Shown here: positions 8,368 to 16,641 of the stretch, one piece after another
Numbering within the stretch: the stretch's first letter is position 1
How the letters are laid out: each line of letters opens with the position of its first letter
NCBI RefSeq assembly: GCF_032464895.1
Contig: NZ_JAWDIC010000001.1
Span: 1,240,001 to 1,304,000, forward strand
Direction: 5' to 3'
Origin: Phycicoccus sp. M110.8
GTDB taxonomy: Bacteria > Actinomycetota > Actinomycetes > Actinomycetales > Dermatophilaceae
Length of the DNA: 64,000 nucleotides
Notes under the pieces: model-generated
What the model saw: only the letters and a program-made list of their open reading frames with translations
Told to the model about the DNA's origin: nothing
The model's database searches: none
Program-made: the position numbers and the translations under genes

Positions 8368-8868
8368 GTGATTCGCGCTGAACTGGGGTTGGGGATCCTG
8401 GGCACGGCACTGTGGGTGTACTGCCTGCTGGACGTGATCATGACCGACGAGAGCCGCATCAGGAACCTGAACAAGGGCACCTGGATCTTCGTCGTGCTCA
8501 TCACGTCGGTCGTCGGGGCCGTCGCCTGGCTCGTGGCCGGTCGGCCGGAGTCGTCGCCGCGCGGCGGTGGCCTGCCCTACAAGGGGAACCGCGGCACGGC
8601 ATACCCGGAGTACGACCGGCCGGGACGCGCGGTGGCGACGAACCCGGACGACGACGCCGAGTTCCTGCGCAAGGTCCGCGAGCGCGCCGAGGCGCAGATG
8701 GCCGAGGCCAAGCGGCAGCGGGCCGAGCGCGAACGGGCCGAGCGTGAGGCGGTCGAGCGCGAGCGGGCCGCCCGCCGAGCGCGCGAGGAGGAACTGCAGC
8801 GCAAGCGCGACGAGGCCGCTCGCACCGACCCGACGACCGGGCCGGACGCCCCGCTGCCCGAGGCCTGA
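8368..8868 (+). CDS. PLD nuclease N-terminal domain (PLDc_N) membrane protein
   Basis: Predicted protein of 166 residues from the GTG at 8368. Two membrane segments span residues 1-55 (LGLGILGTALWVYCLLDVIM and WIFVVLITSVVGAVAWLVAG), the PLDc_N pattern seen in small actinobacterial membrane proteins. The second half is a highly charged helix rich in Arg, Glu and Ala (about 100-150), likely a coiled coil, and it ends acidic. No catalytic phospholipase motif is present. The role is unknown. The upstream frame is open but would add a non-conserved Cys/Pro-rich leader. Confidence 0.75.
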   Translation: MIRAELGLGILGTALWVYCLLDVIMTDESRIRNLNKGTWIFVVLITSVVGAVAWLVAGRPESSPRGGGLPYKGNRGTAYPEYDRPGRAVATNPDDDAEFLRKVRERAEAQMAEAKRQRAERERAEREAVERERAARRAREEELQRKRDEAARTDPTTGPDAPLPEA

Positions 8869-8882
8869 GCGCCCCGGTCGGG

Positions 8883-9782
8883 CTACTCCTCCTCGTCGAG
8901 GTGGTCCTCGGCCTCGTCCTCGGCGTGCTCGTCGTCGCCGTATCCCTCGAGCCGGTCCTCGTCCGTGGCCGCGCGCAGGGCACCGAGCACCTTGGCATCG
9001 ATGCCGTCGGCGCTGAGCCGGGTCTCGTAGTTCTCCTCCGACGCCCACGCCGCCAGCGCCTCCGCCGCGGAGCTGCCGCTGAACCCGATCGACTCCAGCC
9101 GGGCCAGCACCTCGTCGGCGAGCGCACCCTCGAGCGGCTGCACGTCCTCCGGCGACCCGAACAGCAGGTCGTTCAGCCCCACCAGCCGGGCCAGCTCGCG
9201 CGGCGCGTCGGGGTGGTCGTCGACCCGGACGTCGGCGAGCAGCCCGTACTGGTCGTACCCGGCACCCGGCCGCACGGCATACAGGGCCGCGCCCTGGCGT
9301 CCACGTGAGTCGCCGCCGGCGTCGTCACCGGCGAGCAGCGCGGCGACGAGCCGGTCGGTGAACGGCCGCCCCGCCGACGCCAGCCACGCGCGCTCCATCG
9401 CCTCGACGACCTCGGGACCGACGAGGATGTTGCCCTGGATCGCGTAGGCACCGGACTCGTCGCGCCCGCTCACCCCGCCGGCCCACGGCAGGCACGAGGG
9501 GCCCGTCCAGGTCGCCTGCGAGTCGCGACCGACGACGCCGAGCTGGCGGTGGTCGCGCTCGTCGTCCGGCCCGGTGCAGGCCTCGATGGCGGCTGTTGCG
9601 TCCGCGCCGGACGACAGCGCCTCCAGGGCGGTGTCGCGGTAGGACACCCGCGCCATCGCCTGGGTCGCCACGGCACCGAGGCCGAGCCGCGCGTCGGGCA
9701 CGACCGCGCCGACGAAAGGGAACTTGCTGGCGACGGCGACCCCGAAGGAGTCACCGTCCTGGGCCACGATCGAGAACGTCAC
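8883..9782 (-). CDS. DUF1028 domain-containing protein
   Basis: Predicted protein of 299 residues starting VTFSIVAQDGDSFGVAVASK, the characteristic N-terminus of DUF1028, a family related to Ntn-hydrolases. The motif ARLGLGAVATQAMARVSY and the later QGNILVGPEVVEAM are also typical. The C-terminal part after about residue 190 carries a putative peptidoglycan-binding-like region and ends in a strongly acidic tail (EDEAEDHLDEEE). The activity is not established for the family. The GTG start at 9782 is set by the conserved N-terminus. It is divergent from the antiporter gene 93 bases away. Confidence 0.85.
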   Translation of the reverse strand: MTFSIVAQDGDSFGVAVASKFPFVGAVVPDARLGLGAVATQAMARVSYRDTALEALSSGADATAAIEACTGPDDERDHRQLGVVGRDSQATWTGPSCLPWAGGVSGRDESGAYAIQGNILVGPEVVEAMERAWLASAGRPFTDRLVAALLAGDDAGGDSRGRQGAALYAVRPGAGYDQYGLLADVRVDDHPDAPRELARLVGLNDLLFGSPEDVQPLEGALADEVLARLESIGFSGSSAAEALAAWASEENYETRLSADGIDAKVLGALRAATDEDRLEGYGDDEHAEDEAEDHLDEEE

Positions 9783-9875
9783 CCCCCGGACGCTAGCCGG
9801 GCTGCGAGGTTCTGGCAGGCCGTCCGGCGACCGGTTGCTGGCCGGGCACGTGTCCGAAACCTGCGAGAATGCGGC

Positions 9876-10973
9876 ATGGCCGCGCGAACGACCAGTCCCC
9901 TGCTCACCTGGACCAGTCTGGCGCCGCCCCTGGCGCTCGTGGCGCTGGTCCTCACCTGGGGACGCCACCTCAGCGCGGTCCCGGTCGTCATCGTGGCCGT
10001 CGTGCTCGGCCTTGCGGTCCTCGCCGCCGTCCACCACGCGGAGGTCGTGGCGCACCGGGTCGGCGAACCGTTCGGGTCCCTCGTGCTGGCCGTGGCCGTG
10101 ACGATCATCGAGGTGGCGCTCATCGTCACGCTGATGGTCAGCGGCGGCAAGGACACCGACACGCTCGCGCGCGACACCGTGTTCGCCGCCGTGATGATCA
10201 CCTGCAACGGCATCGTCGGCCTCGCCCTGTTCATGGGCGCGCTGAAGTACCGGCTCATCGCGTTCAACGCGGAGGGCGCGGGCGCTGCGCTCGCCACGGT
10301 CACGACCCTCGCGGTGATGACGATGGTGGTCCCGACGTTCACGACCAGCCAGCCGGGGCCGGAGTTCACCAGCAGCCAGCTCGCATTCGCCGCGGTCGTC
10401 TCGCTCGCGCTCTACGGCATGTTCGTGTCGACCCAGACCCGGCGGCACCGCGACTTCTTCCTGCCCGTCGGCAAGGACGGCGAGCCGCTCGACGACGAGC
10501 ACGCCGACCCGCCGACCAACCGCGCGACCTACGCCTCGCTCGGGCTGCTGCTCGTCTCGCTCGTCGCCGTCGTCGGCCTGGCCAAGGTCGAGTCCCCCGC
10601 CATCGAGTCGGGCGTGGCGGCCGCGGGCTTCCCCCAGTCGTTCGTCGGCGTCGTCATTGCGCTGCTCGTGCTGCTGCCCGAGACGCTGGCCGCCGTCCGG
10701 GCCGCCCGCCGCAACCGGATCCAGATCAGCCTCAACCTCGCACTCGGCTCGGCCATGGCGAGCATCGGCCTGACCATCCCGGCCATCGCGGTCGCGTCGA
10801 TCTGGCTCGAGGGCCCGCTGGTGCTCGGCCTCGGCGCGACGCAGATGGTGCTGCTCGCGCTGACCGTCGTGGTGAGCGTGCTGACCGTGGTGCCCGGCCG
10901 GGCGACGCGGCTCCAGGGCGGCGTGCACCTCGTGCTGCTGGCGGCGTTCGTGTTCCTCGCCGTCAACCCCTGA
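9876..10973 (+). CDS. chaA: Ca2+/H+ antiporter, ChaA-like (CaCA family)
   Basis: Predicted protein of 365 residues with about eleven hydrophobic segments. It carries the two alpha-repeats of cation/Ca2+ exchangers: VAVTIIEVALIVTLMVSGGK with ITCNGIVGLALFMGALKY in the first half, and VVIALLVLLPETLAAVRAAR with SLNLALGSAMASIGLTIPAI in the second, each with an acidic residue in the membrane. A short cytoplasmic loop (KDGEPLDDEHADPP) lies between. It should export Ca2+ or Na+/K+ in exchange for protons. The ATG at 9876 is the first that gives a membrane-ready start. Confidence 0.88.
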   Translation: MAARTTSPLLTWTSLAPPLALVALVLTWGRHLSAVPVVIVAVVLGLAVLAAVHHAEVVAHRVGEPFGSLVLAVAVTIIEVALIVTLMVSGGKDTDTLARDTVFAAVMITCNGIVGLALFMGALKYRLIAFNAEGAGAALATVTTLAVMTMVVPTFTTSQPGPEFTSSQLAFAAVVSLALYGMFVSTQTRRHRDFFLPVGKDGEPLDDEHADPPTNRATYASLGLLLVSLVAVVGLAKVESPAIESGVAAAGFPQSFVGVVIALLVLLPETLAAVRAARRNRIQISLNLALGSAMASIGLTIPAIAVASIWLEGPLVLGLGATQMVLLALTVVVSVLTVVPGRATRLQGGVHLVLLAAFVFLAVNP

Positions 10974-10989
10974 GCCGGGCGCTGGGCGC

Positions 10990-11667
10990 TCAGGCGCCCT
11001 GGGTCATGGCCTCCGTCGAGCCGTCGGTCGCGGCCTCGATCAGCTGGCCGATGACCTCGACCGAGTGCGCGCCCGAGAGCGCCACCTTGCGGTTCGCCAT
11101 GAAGAACGGGACGCCGGTGATGCCGATCTCCGTGGCCGCGCGCTCGTCCTGGCGCACGTGGTCGGCATACTCACGGCTCGCCAGCACCGCCGACAGGCGA
11201 CGCCCGTCGAGCCCCGCCTCCGCGCCCAGCCGCTGGAGCGTCTCGATGTCGTCGATCTGCCTGCCCTCGGTGAAGTGCGCGCTGTACAGCCGCTCGAGCA
11301 CCGCGGCCTGCAGCGCGTGGCCACCCTGGGCCAGGCCGAGCGCGATGATCCGGTGCGCGTCGAAGGAGTTGGCGCGGCGCTGCTCGTCGACGTTGATCTC
11401 GAGCCCGTCCGGACGCCCGAGCACCGCCGGGCGCTCGGCCATCTCGCGGGCGCCCTCGAGGTCGGTGCCGTAGCGCTCGGCCAGCCAGGACAGCACGAGG
11501 CTCCCGTCACCGACCGGTGCACCGGGGTCGAGCTCGTACGCGTGGTAGGTCACCGTCACGTCCGCGGGGTGGGCGCACTCGGCGATCGCCTGCTCGAGGC
11601 GGCGCTTGCCGATGTAGCACCAGGGGCAGACCACATCGGCCCAGACGTCGATCTCCACAGCAGTCAT
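10990..11667 (-). CDS. DsbA family oxidoreductase (FrnE-like)
   Basis: Predicted protein of 225 residues with a thioredoxin fold starting VEIDVWADVVCPWCYIGKRRLE: the redox site is CPWC and the cis-proline loop is TGVPFFMA. A helical insert lies between, as in the FrnE/polyketide isomerase type of DsbA protein. There is no signal peptide, so it is a cytoplasmic disulfide or glutathione-S-transferase-like enzyme. Its stop is 16 bases from the stop of the convergent antiporter gene, and a strong terminator belonging to the next gene lies just upstream of its start. Confidence 0.88.
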   Translation of the reverse strand: MTAVEIDVWADVVCPWCYIGKRRLEQAIAECAHPADVTVTYHAYELDPGAPVGDGSLVLSWLAERYGTDLEGAREMAERPAVLGRPDGLEINVDEQRRANSFDAHRIIALGLAQGGHALQAAVLERLYSAHFTEGRQIDDIETLQRLGAEAGLDGRRLSAVLASREYADHVRQDERAATEIGITGVPFFMANRKVALSGAHSVEVIGQLIEAATDGSTEAMTQGA

Positions 11668-11690
11668 GCCTCCATGTAAACACGGCGGAA

Positions 11691-11732
11691 CGGCGAAGGC
11701 CCCGGCCGCAGCTGCGGTCGGGGCCTTCGCCG
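11691..11732 (-). terminator. Strong terminator hairpin after the NlpC/P60 gene
   Basis: Twenty-base arms (11691-11710 and 11713-11732) pair completely apart from one G-U, with a two-base loop. No T run follows. It lies 23 bases past the NlpC/P60 stop and before the DsbA-like gene, so it most likely ends the riboswitch-controlled transcript. Confidence 0.7.
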
Positions 11733-11754
11733 AGGTGGCTTCGAGAGCCTCAGG

Positions 11755-12501
11755 TCACGGGCGGCCGTAGGACACGTTGCCGGACCAGATGGAGCGCTTC
11801 TGCACGGTCTCGCCGGTGCGCGGGCTGTCCCACATCATGCCGTTCCCGGCGTAGATGCCCACGTGGTACGCGGGCGAGCCGAAGAACACGAGGTCGCCGG
11901 GCTGCGGGGACGACACGGGGGTCGCGGCCTGCCGCTGCTCCTCCGCGGTGCGCGGCAGCGAGATGCCGACCTGGCGGAACACCCACTGGGTGAAGCCCGA
12001 GCAGTCGAAGCCGGTCGACGGGCTCGTGCCGCCGTACTTGTAGGGCAGGCCCTGGTACTGCGCGGCGATGGCGAGGACGCCACCGGCAGCCGGCTTGAGG
12101 TTGGTGTAGTCCTTCGTCGCCAGCGGCGCGCGCTGGGTCGACCGGCTCGCGGTCTGCGTGTCGGTCGCACGGACGACCGGCTTCGGCGCCGGCTTGGGCT
12201 TCGGCTTGGCCGTGGCCTGGAAGCCGATGACACCGAAGGCGTCGGTGGCCTCGGGGGCAGCCACCTCGGGAGCCTTGACGGCGACGGGGGCCACGGAGGT
12301 GGCCTGGCCGGCAGCCTTGGTCGCAGCGGCCGGGGCGGCCGAGGCGGGGAGGGCGAACGACGCGACGAGACCACCGGAGGCCGCGATCACGGCAGAGGTC
12401 TTGACGGCCGGCTGGGCGGCGGTGGCCACGATGCCGGACAGCTCGCTGACGGGGTTGAAACGACCGGGCGCGCGGTGGCGGCCAGAAGTGGGAGAAGCCA
12501 C
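11755..12501 (-). CDS. Secreted NlpC/P60 family cell-wall hydrolase
   Basis: Predicted protein of 248 residues. A signal-like hydrophobic segment (SAVIAASGGLVASFALPASA) is followed by an Ala/Pro/Lys-rich linker with repeated KPKPKPAPKP, and a C-terminal NlpC/P60 domain (about 140-248). The catalytic Cys is in GFDCSGFTQWVF and the His in AYHVGIYAGNGMMWDS. It should cut stem peptides of peptidoglycan outside the cell. GTG at 12501 has GGAGG nine bases upstream, which fixes the start. The 5' UTR carries a c-di-AMP riboswitch, so expression should fall when c-di-AMP is high. Confidence 0.93.
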   Translation of the reverse strand: MASPTSGRHRAPGRFNPVSELSGIVATAAQPAVKTSAVIAASGGLVASFALPASAAPAAATKAAGQATSVAPVAVKAPEVAAPEATDAFGVIGFQATAKPKPKPAPKPVVRATDTQTASRSTQRAPLATKDYTNLKPAAGGVLAIAAQYQGLPYKYGGTSPSTGFDCSGFTQWVFRQVGISLPRTAEEQRQAATPVSSPQPGDLVFFGSPAYHVGIYAGNGMMWDSPRTGETVQKRSIWSGNVSYGRP

Positions 12502-12517
12502 GATGAATAACCTCCGG

Positions 12518-12702
12518 CGCCTACGAGGTGAGCTGTCGGGTTCGGGTGGAGGTAGATCACCCGGCCCTCGTTCGTCCGACCTCGCGGTCGCACTCCCGAG
12601 GGCTTCACCCCAAGGACCGTCCGGAGACGGCCCACAAGTGGGTCCCCCGCTCCTGCCAAGCGGTGTTCGTTGCTGACCCGGGCGTGGCGGCAGGACTAGG
12701 CG
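12518..12702 (-). promoter_or_regulatory. c-di-AMP riboswitch (ydaO/yuaA class)
   Basis: Read on the minus strand, the leader of the NlpC/P60 gene contains the conserved blocks of the actinobacterial ydaO/yuaA class: a closing helix CGCCTA/TAGGCG, CAGGAGCGGGGGACCC, TTGGGGTGAAGCC, GGACGAACGAGGG, and near the 3' end CCCGAACCCGACAGCTCACC. The aptamer ends a few bases before the Shine-Dalgarno (GGAGG at 12511-12515), so ligand binding can affect translation as well as transcription. In actinobacteria this riboswitch is known to control NlpC/P60 and Rpf-type cell-wall enzymes, which fits the gene here. Confidence 0.9.
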
Positions 12703-12748
12703 TGTCCACATCGGGCCGGATCCTCGGGGGGCTGAGGAACCTCGGGAA

Positions 12749-12777
12749 ACCGTACACAACGCTCCCGGGAAAGTCAC
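12749..12777 (-). promoter_or_regulatory. Possible promoter of the riboswitch transcript
   Basis: On the minus strand GTGACT and TACGGT are separated by 17 bases, and a transcript from here would start about 40 bases upstream of the aptamer. The match to a housekeeping promoter is weak. The remaining DNA between 12778 and 12884 shows no gene. Confidence 0.3.
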
Positions 12778-12884
12778 GCTGCGGTCACGGTCGGTCCAAG
12801 AAAGTTCCACACGATGCCAACCGCAGGTCCCGATCCGTGCTCAGCGGACCCTCGGCGGCCGCCCGGCGGACGTCCAGCCGACGC

Positions 12885-13583
12885 TCAGATGAGCGCGCCG
12901 AAGACGTGCTGTGCCACGTCGTCCGGCAGCGAGACGCCCGTGGACTCCGGAGCCCCCTCGCGCACCGCCACGACCCGCCCGTCGGCGCGGTGCACACGCA
13001 CCCGCTCCCCCGGGAGCAGCCGGGCCACCGTCAGCAGGCTCAGGGCCTCGTGGTCGACCTGCACCGGCTCGCCGATCCGGCGGACGAGCACCGTCTCGGG
13101 CTCGGCGCCGGCCAGCTCGGTGAGGGTGTGCAGCCCCGAGCGGAAGTCCTCCGTGGGCTCGGCCTCGCCCAGCTCGTCCAGTCCCGGGATCGGGTTGCCG
13201 TACGGCGAGTCGTGGTGGTCCTTGAGCAGGGCCAGGATCTTGCGCTCGACCCGCTCGGACATGACGTGCTCCCACCGGCAGGCCTCGTCGTGGACGTACT
13301 CCCACTCCAGGCCGATGACGTCGATGAGCAGGCGCTCGGCCAGCCGGTGCTTGCGCATGACCCGCGTGGCGAGGCGACGACCCTCCTCGGTGAGCTGGAG
13401 GTGACGGTCGCCGGCCAGGGTCAGCAGGCCGTCGCGCTGCATCCGTGCGACGGTCTGGGACACGGTCGGACCCGAGTGCGCGAGCCGCTCGGCGATGCGG
13501 GCGCGCAGCGGGGGGATGCCCTCTTCCTCGAGCTCGAAGATCGTCTTGAGGTACATCTCGGTGGTGTCGATCAGGTCCGTCAC
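12885..13583 (-). CDS. ideR: Iron-dependent repressor, DtxR/IdeR family
   Basis: Predicted protein of 232 residues that matches DtxR/IdeR closely: LIDTTEMYLKTIFELEEEGI, a winged helix with SGPTVSQTVARMQRDGLL as recognition helix, MRKHRLAERLLIDVIGLEW, and the metal site CRWEHVMS followed by GNPIPGLDELG. A C-terminal SH3-like domain (about 150-232) is present, as in full IdeR proteins. It binds DNA when loaded with Fe2+ and represses iron uptake. Paralogues that sense manganese usually lack the CxxEH form, so iron is the better call. GTG at 13583 gives the family's normal N-terminus. Confidence 0.93.
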   Translation of the reverse strand: MTDLIDTTEMYLKTIFELEEEGIPPLRARIAERLAHSGPTVSQTVARMQRDGLLTLAGDRHLQLTEEGRRLATRVMRKHRLAERLLIDVIGLEWEYVHDEACRWEHVMSERVERKILALLKDHHDSPYGNPIPGLDELGEAEPTEDFRSGLHTLTELAGAEPETVLVRRIGEPVQVDHEALSLLTVARLLPGERVRVHRADGRVVAVREGAPESTGVSLPDDVAQHVFGALI

Positions 13584-13609
13584 GGGCCCAAGCCTGCCAC
13601 CTGCGGGCG

Positions 13610-14830
13610 TCACCGTGCCCCGGCGTCGCCCCGGCCCGGCTCGAACCGCCTCACCCAGTACCCCAGCCAGCCCGTCCCGAGCAGGGTCAGGCTCCCGATC
13701 CCGACGCACGCCGCGGCGAGACCGACCTGCGCCGTCACGGCGCTGATGAGCAGCGGGGCGCCGCTGCCGCCGATGACCGACATGAACCGCCAGCCGCCCA
13801 GGAACTGCGAGCGCCCCACGTTCGGCGCCGTGTCGGCACCCAGGGTCATGACGATGCCGGAGCCCAGCCCGTTGCCGACCGCGGCCAGCAGCGAGGCGCC
13901 CAGGACGGTGTATGCCGTGTGGGTCAGGGGCAGCAGCAGCGCCCCCACCCCGAGCAGCACCGCACACGGGACGGCGACCCAGAACCGGCCGAACCGGTCC
14001 ATCACCGAGCCCGCCGGGTAGAACAGCAGCATCTCGATGCCCCCGGTGACGCCGAAGATGACGGCCGTCGCCGACGCCGACAGCCCGACGTGCGCCGCCC
14101 ACAGGGGCACGAGCACGACCCGGGCCGACCGCGCGGCGCCGATGACGAGGATCCCGAGGCCGAGCGTGGCATACGTGCGGCGGTGGGCCCACAGCAATCG
14201 GCGGGTGCTCGTCTGCGCCTGCGCTCGCTGCGCCTCCTCGTGGTGGGCCGTGATGTCCGGCGCGCGCCACACGAGCAGGCTCGCGGCCAGCCCCGAGACC
14301 ACCGCCACCCCGAACGCCGCCTGCGCGCCCCACGCCGCGATGACCGGCGCCCCGACGAACGGCCCCACGAACAGGCCGATTCGGTTCACCCCGCCGAGGG
14401 TCGACATGGCCCGGGCGCGCATCGAGTACGGCACCGCGTCGATGAGGTACGCCTGCCGCGCCACGAGGAACATCGAGGAGGTGAAGCCCATCGCGAAGAC
14501 GGCCGCGAAGAGGACCACGACGTTCGGCGCGAGCAGCGCGACGGCCGAGGCGACGGCGTCGACGGCTCCGGCGGACAGCAGCGCCCGCCGCTCCCCGATC
14601 CGGTGCACCATCGCCCCGGCCGGCACGGCGAAGAACAGCTCGGCCACGAGCGCGGCCCCGGCCGTCAGCGCGGCCACCGACGGGCTGGCGCCCAGCTCCA
14701 GGGCGGTGAGCGCCACGACGGGCAGCGTCGCACCCGCACCGACCGCGGCGACGACGGTCGGCCCGTAGGCCGGCACGGCGATGCTGCGCAGCCGGAAGCC
14801 GGCCTCGGTGCCCGTCGGCGGCGTCGCCAT
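13610..14830 (-). CDS. MFS transporter
   Basis: Predicted protein of 406 residues with twelve hydrophobic segments and the MFS loop motif after segment 2 (VHRIGERRALL). A second such loop, DRFGRFWVAVP, follows segment 8. The domain layout resembles drug/metabolite exporters of actinobacteria. The substrate is unknown. It is transcribed in the same direction as the iron repressor and could be an iron- or siderophore-related exporter, but nothing in the sequence proves that. It is divergent from the next gene by 45 bases. Confidence 0.85.
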   Translation of the reverse strand: MATPPTGTEAGFRLRSIAVPAYGPTVVAAVGAGATLPVVALTALELGASPSVAALTAGAALVAELFFAVPAGAMVHRIGERRALLSAGAVDAVASAVALLAPNVVVLFAAVFAMGFTSSMFLVARQAYLIDAVPYSMRARAMSTLGGVNRIGLFVGPFVGAPVIAAWGAQAAFGVAVVSGLAASLLVWRAPDITAHHEEAQRAQAQTSTRRLLWAHRRTYATLGLGILVIGAARSARVVLVPLWAAHVGLSASATAVIFGVTGGIEMLLFYPAGSVMDRFGRFWVAVPCAVLLGVGALLLPLTHTAYTVLGASLLAAVGNGLGSGIVMTLGADTAPNVGRSQFLGGWRFMSVIGGSGAPLLISAVTAQVGLAAACVGIGSLTLLGTGWLGYWVRRFEPGRGDAGAR

Positions 14831-14875
14831 TCCACCCCTCGTTCCCACCCGCTCCCCGGCGGGTACGTTCGGCCC

Positions 14876-15601
14876 ATGGACTTCGTCATCCCCGCCCGGT
14901 TCTGCGGGCCACCCGAGTCGGGCAACGGCGGCTGGACGAGCGGTCACGCCGCGCGCCTCGTCGCGACGACCAGTGACCATCCTGCCGTGACGGTCCGACT
15001 GCGCACGCCTCCCCCGCTGGACCGCCCCCTCGTCGTGACCCGCGAGGACGGCCTCGTCCGCGTGAGCGACGGGGACCACCTGGTCCTCGAGGCCTTCGCC
15101 GCCGCCCGGCCGAGCGCCGAGGGCGCCCCGGCACCGGTGGCGTACGACGTCGCAGTGGCCGCCGGCGACCGGTACGAGGGCGACGTCGACCACCCGTTCC
15201 CCACCTGCTTCGCGTGCGGGACCGGGCGCGAGCCCGGGGACGGCCTGCGGCTGCGGCCGGGTCGCGTCGAGGGCGGTGACGGCGCGTATGCCGCCGCGTG
15301 GACGCCCGGCCCGGACGTGGACCAGGAGACGGTGTGGGCGGCGCTGGACTGCCCGGGCGGCTGGTCGTCCGGGTTCGCCGGGCGTCCCATGGTCCTCGGC
15401 ACGGTGACGGCGGTCGTCGACGAGCTGCCGGAGCCCGGCGTCCCGCACGTCGTCATGGCGTGGCAGCGTGGCGCCGAGGGCCGCAAGACCTTCAGCGGCA
15501 CCTCCCTGCACGCGCCGGACGGGCGCGTCCTGGGCCGGGCCGAGGCGACGTGGATCTCGGTCGACCCCACGGCCGTGCGGCCGGCGGGAGCACTGACGTG
15601 A
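14876..15601 (+). CDS. Conserved hypothetical protein (hotdog-fold-like)
   Basis: Predicted protein of 241 residues. It opens with FVIPARFCGPPESGNGGWTSGH and has a central FPTCFACGTGREPGDGLRL, a combination I know from conserved actinobacterial proteins with a thioesterase-like hotdog fold. The Cys-x-x-Cys (CFAC) is notable. WAALDCPGGWSS and VVDELPEPGVPHVVMAW support the fold. The function is not established. The stop overlaps the start of the downstream SDR gene by four bases (GTGA), so the two are probably translated together. Confidence 0.75.
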   Translation: MDFVIPARFCGPPESGNGGWTSGHAARLVATTSDHPAVTVRLRTPPPLDRPLVVTREDGLVRVSDGDHLVLEAFAAARPSAEGAPAPVAYDVAVAAGDRYEGDVDHPFPTCFACGTGREPGDGLRLRPGRVEGGDGAYAAAWTPGPDVDQETVWAALDCPGGWSSGFAGRPMVLGTVTAVVDELPEPGVPHVVMAWQRGAEGRKTFSGTSLHAPDGRVLGRAEATWISVDPTAVRPAGALT

Positions 15602-16398
15602 GCACCGAGGAGAGGAACGACGTGACGAGCGACAGCAGGGACGACGTGGCGAGGAGCGACCGGCGGCTGGCCGTGGTCACCGGCGCCTCGAGCGGCATCG
15701 GCGCCGAGACCGCGCGCCAGCTGGCCGCCGCGGGCTTCGACGTCGTGGTGGCCGCGCGCCGTGCCGACCGCATCGAGGCCCTGGCGCAGGAGATCGGCGG
15801 CCGGGCGGTTGCCTGTGACGTCTCCTCGGCCGACGACGTGGCCCGGCTCGCCGAGGCCGTCGGCCCGCGGCTGGACGTGCTGGTCAACAACGCCGGTGGC
15901 GCGCTGGGGCTGGCTCCCGCCGCGCAGACCGACGTCTCGGACTGGCGCGGCATGTACGAGTCGAACGTCATCGGCACGCTGCAGGTCACCCAGGCCCTGC
16001 TGCCCGCCCTCGTCGCCTCGGGCGCCGGGACGATCGTCAACGTCGGGTCGATCGCCGGCCGGACCGTCTACGAGGGCGGCTCGGGCTACACCGCCGCCAA
16101 GCACGCGGTCGCCGCCCTCACCGAGACCCTGCGCCTCGAGCTCGTCGACCAGCCGGTCCGGGTCACCGAGATCGCGCCGGGGATGGTGCGCACCGAGGAG
16201 TTCTCGCTCACCCGGTTCGGGGGCGACCAGGAGCGCGCCGACGCCGTGTATGCCGGGGTGCCCGACCCACTCGTCGCCGCCGACGTCGCGGAGGCGATCG
16301 TGTGGATGGTCGACCGGCCCGCGCACGTGAACATCGACCTGCTGGTGATCAAGCCCCGCCGGCAGGCCGCGTCGTACAAGGTCGCCCGCGAGTCCTGA
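15598..16398 (+). CDS. Short-chain dehydrogenase/reductase (SDR family)
   Basis: Predicted protein of 266 residues. The cofactor motif TGASSGIG (about residue 29), the NNAGG motif, the catalytic Ser in VNVGSIAGR and the YTAAK catalytic pair are all present. Basic residues after the second strand (AARRADR) point to NADP(H). It oxidises or reduces a small alcohol or carbonyl; the substrate is unknown. GTG at 15598 overlaps the upstream stop, indicating translational coupling; a second GTG lies eight codons in. Confidence 0.88.
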   Translation: MSTEERNDVTSDSRDDVARSDRRLAVVTGASSGIGAETARQLAAAGFDVVVAARRADRIEALAQEIGGRAVACDVSSADDVARLAEAVGPRLDVLVNNAGGALGLAPAAQTDVSDWRGMYESNVIGTLQVTQALLPALVASGAGTIVNVGSIAGRTVYEGGSGYTAAKHAVAALTETLRLELVDQPVRVTEIAPGMVRTEEFSLTRFGGDQERADAVYAGVPDPLVAADVAEAIVWMVDRPAHVNIDLLVIKPRRQAASYKVARES

Positions 16399-16488
16399 CC
16401 CGGGGCCACCCCCGGGGGCACCCACGACCGCCGACCGGCACCTCCCCGGACCCGGGTTTGTTCCCGTGTTCGCCCAGCGGGAAAACCG

Positions 16489-16517
16489 TTGCAGGACGCG
16501 ACCACCCGGCATAGCGT
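16489..16517 (+). promoter_or_regulatory. Promoter upstream of the structured leader
   Basis: TTGCAG (16489-16494) and TAGCGT (16512-16517) are spaced by exactly 17 bases, a good fit to a housekeeping actinobacterial promoter. Transcription would begin near 16524, just before an extended Shine-Dalgarno. It would drive the 12-codon ORF and the DUF4232 gene. Confidence 0.55.
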
Positions 16518-16549
16518 TCTGAGCACACGGAAAGGAGGTGGTCCAGGAA

Positions 16550-16588
16550 GTGATTTCCCATAGGACGCGTGAGGTGGCTGCGCGCTAG
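16550..16588 (+). CDS. Leader ORF of 12 codons
   Basis: GTG-initiated frame encoding V-I-S-H-R-T-R-E-V-A-A-R, preceded by AAAGGAGGTG (16531-16540), a match to the 16S rRNA anti-Shine-Dalgarno that is far stronger than that of any other gene here. A TAG stop sits at the foot of a GC-rich hairpin. Similar very short ORFs with the same strong ribosome site occur in other actinobacteria as I recall, but I cannot name a function. It could be a regulatory uORF or part of a structured RNA. Confidence 0.45.
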   Translation: MISHRTREVAAR

Positions 16589-16641
16589 CGCACCCTCGAC
16601 TGCTTCGAGGGCGCGAGAGCGCAATCCCAGCAGTACCACCG

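Noticed and set aside
5878-9048. 1056-codon minus-strand open frame opposite the GH13 gene
   Set aside because: It is an antisense shadow of GC-rich genes: the composition is Arg/Gly/Ala/Val-biased and it shows no recognisable domain.
16531-16549. Fragment of a 16S rRNA gene (the AAAGGAGGTG match)
   Set aside because: Only the anti-Shine-Dalgarno complement is present; the flanking DNA is unlike rRNA, so it is a ribosome-binding site.
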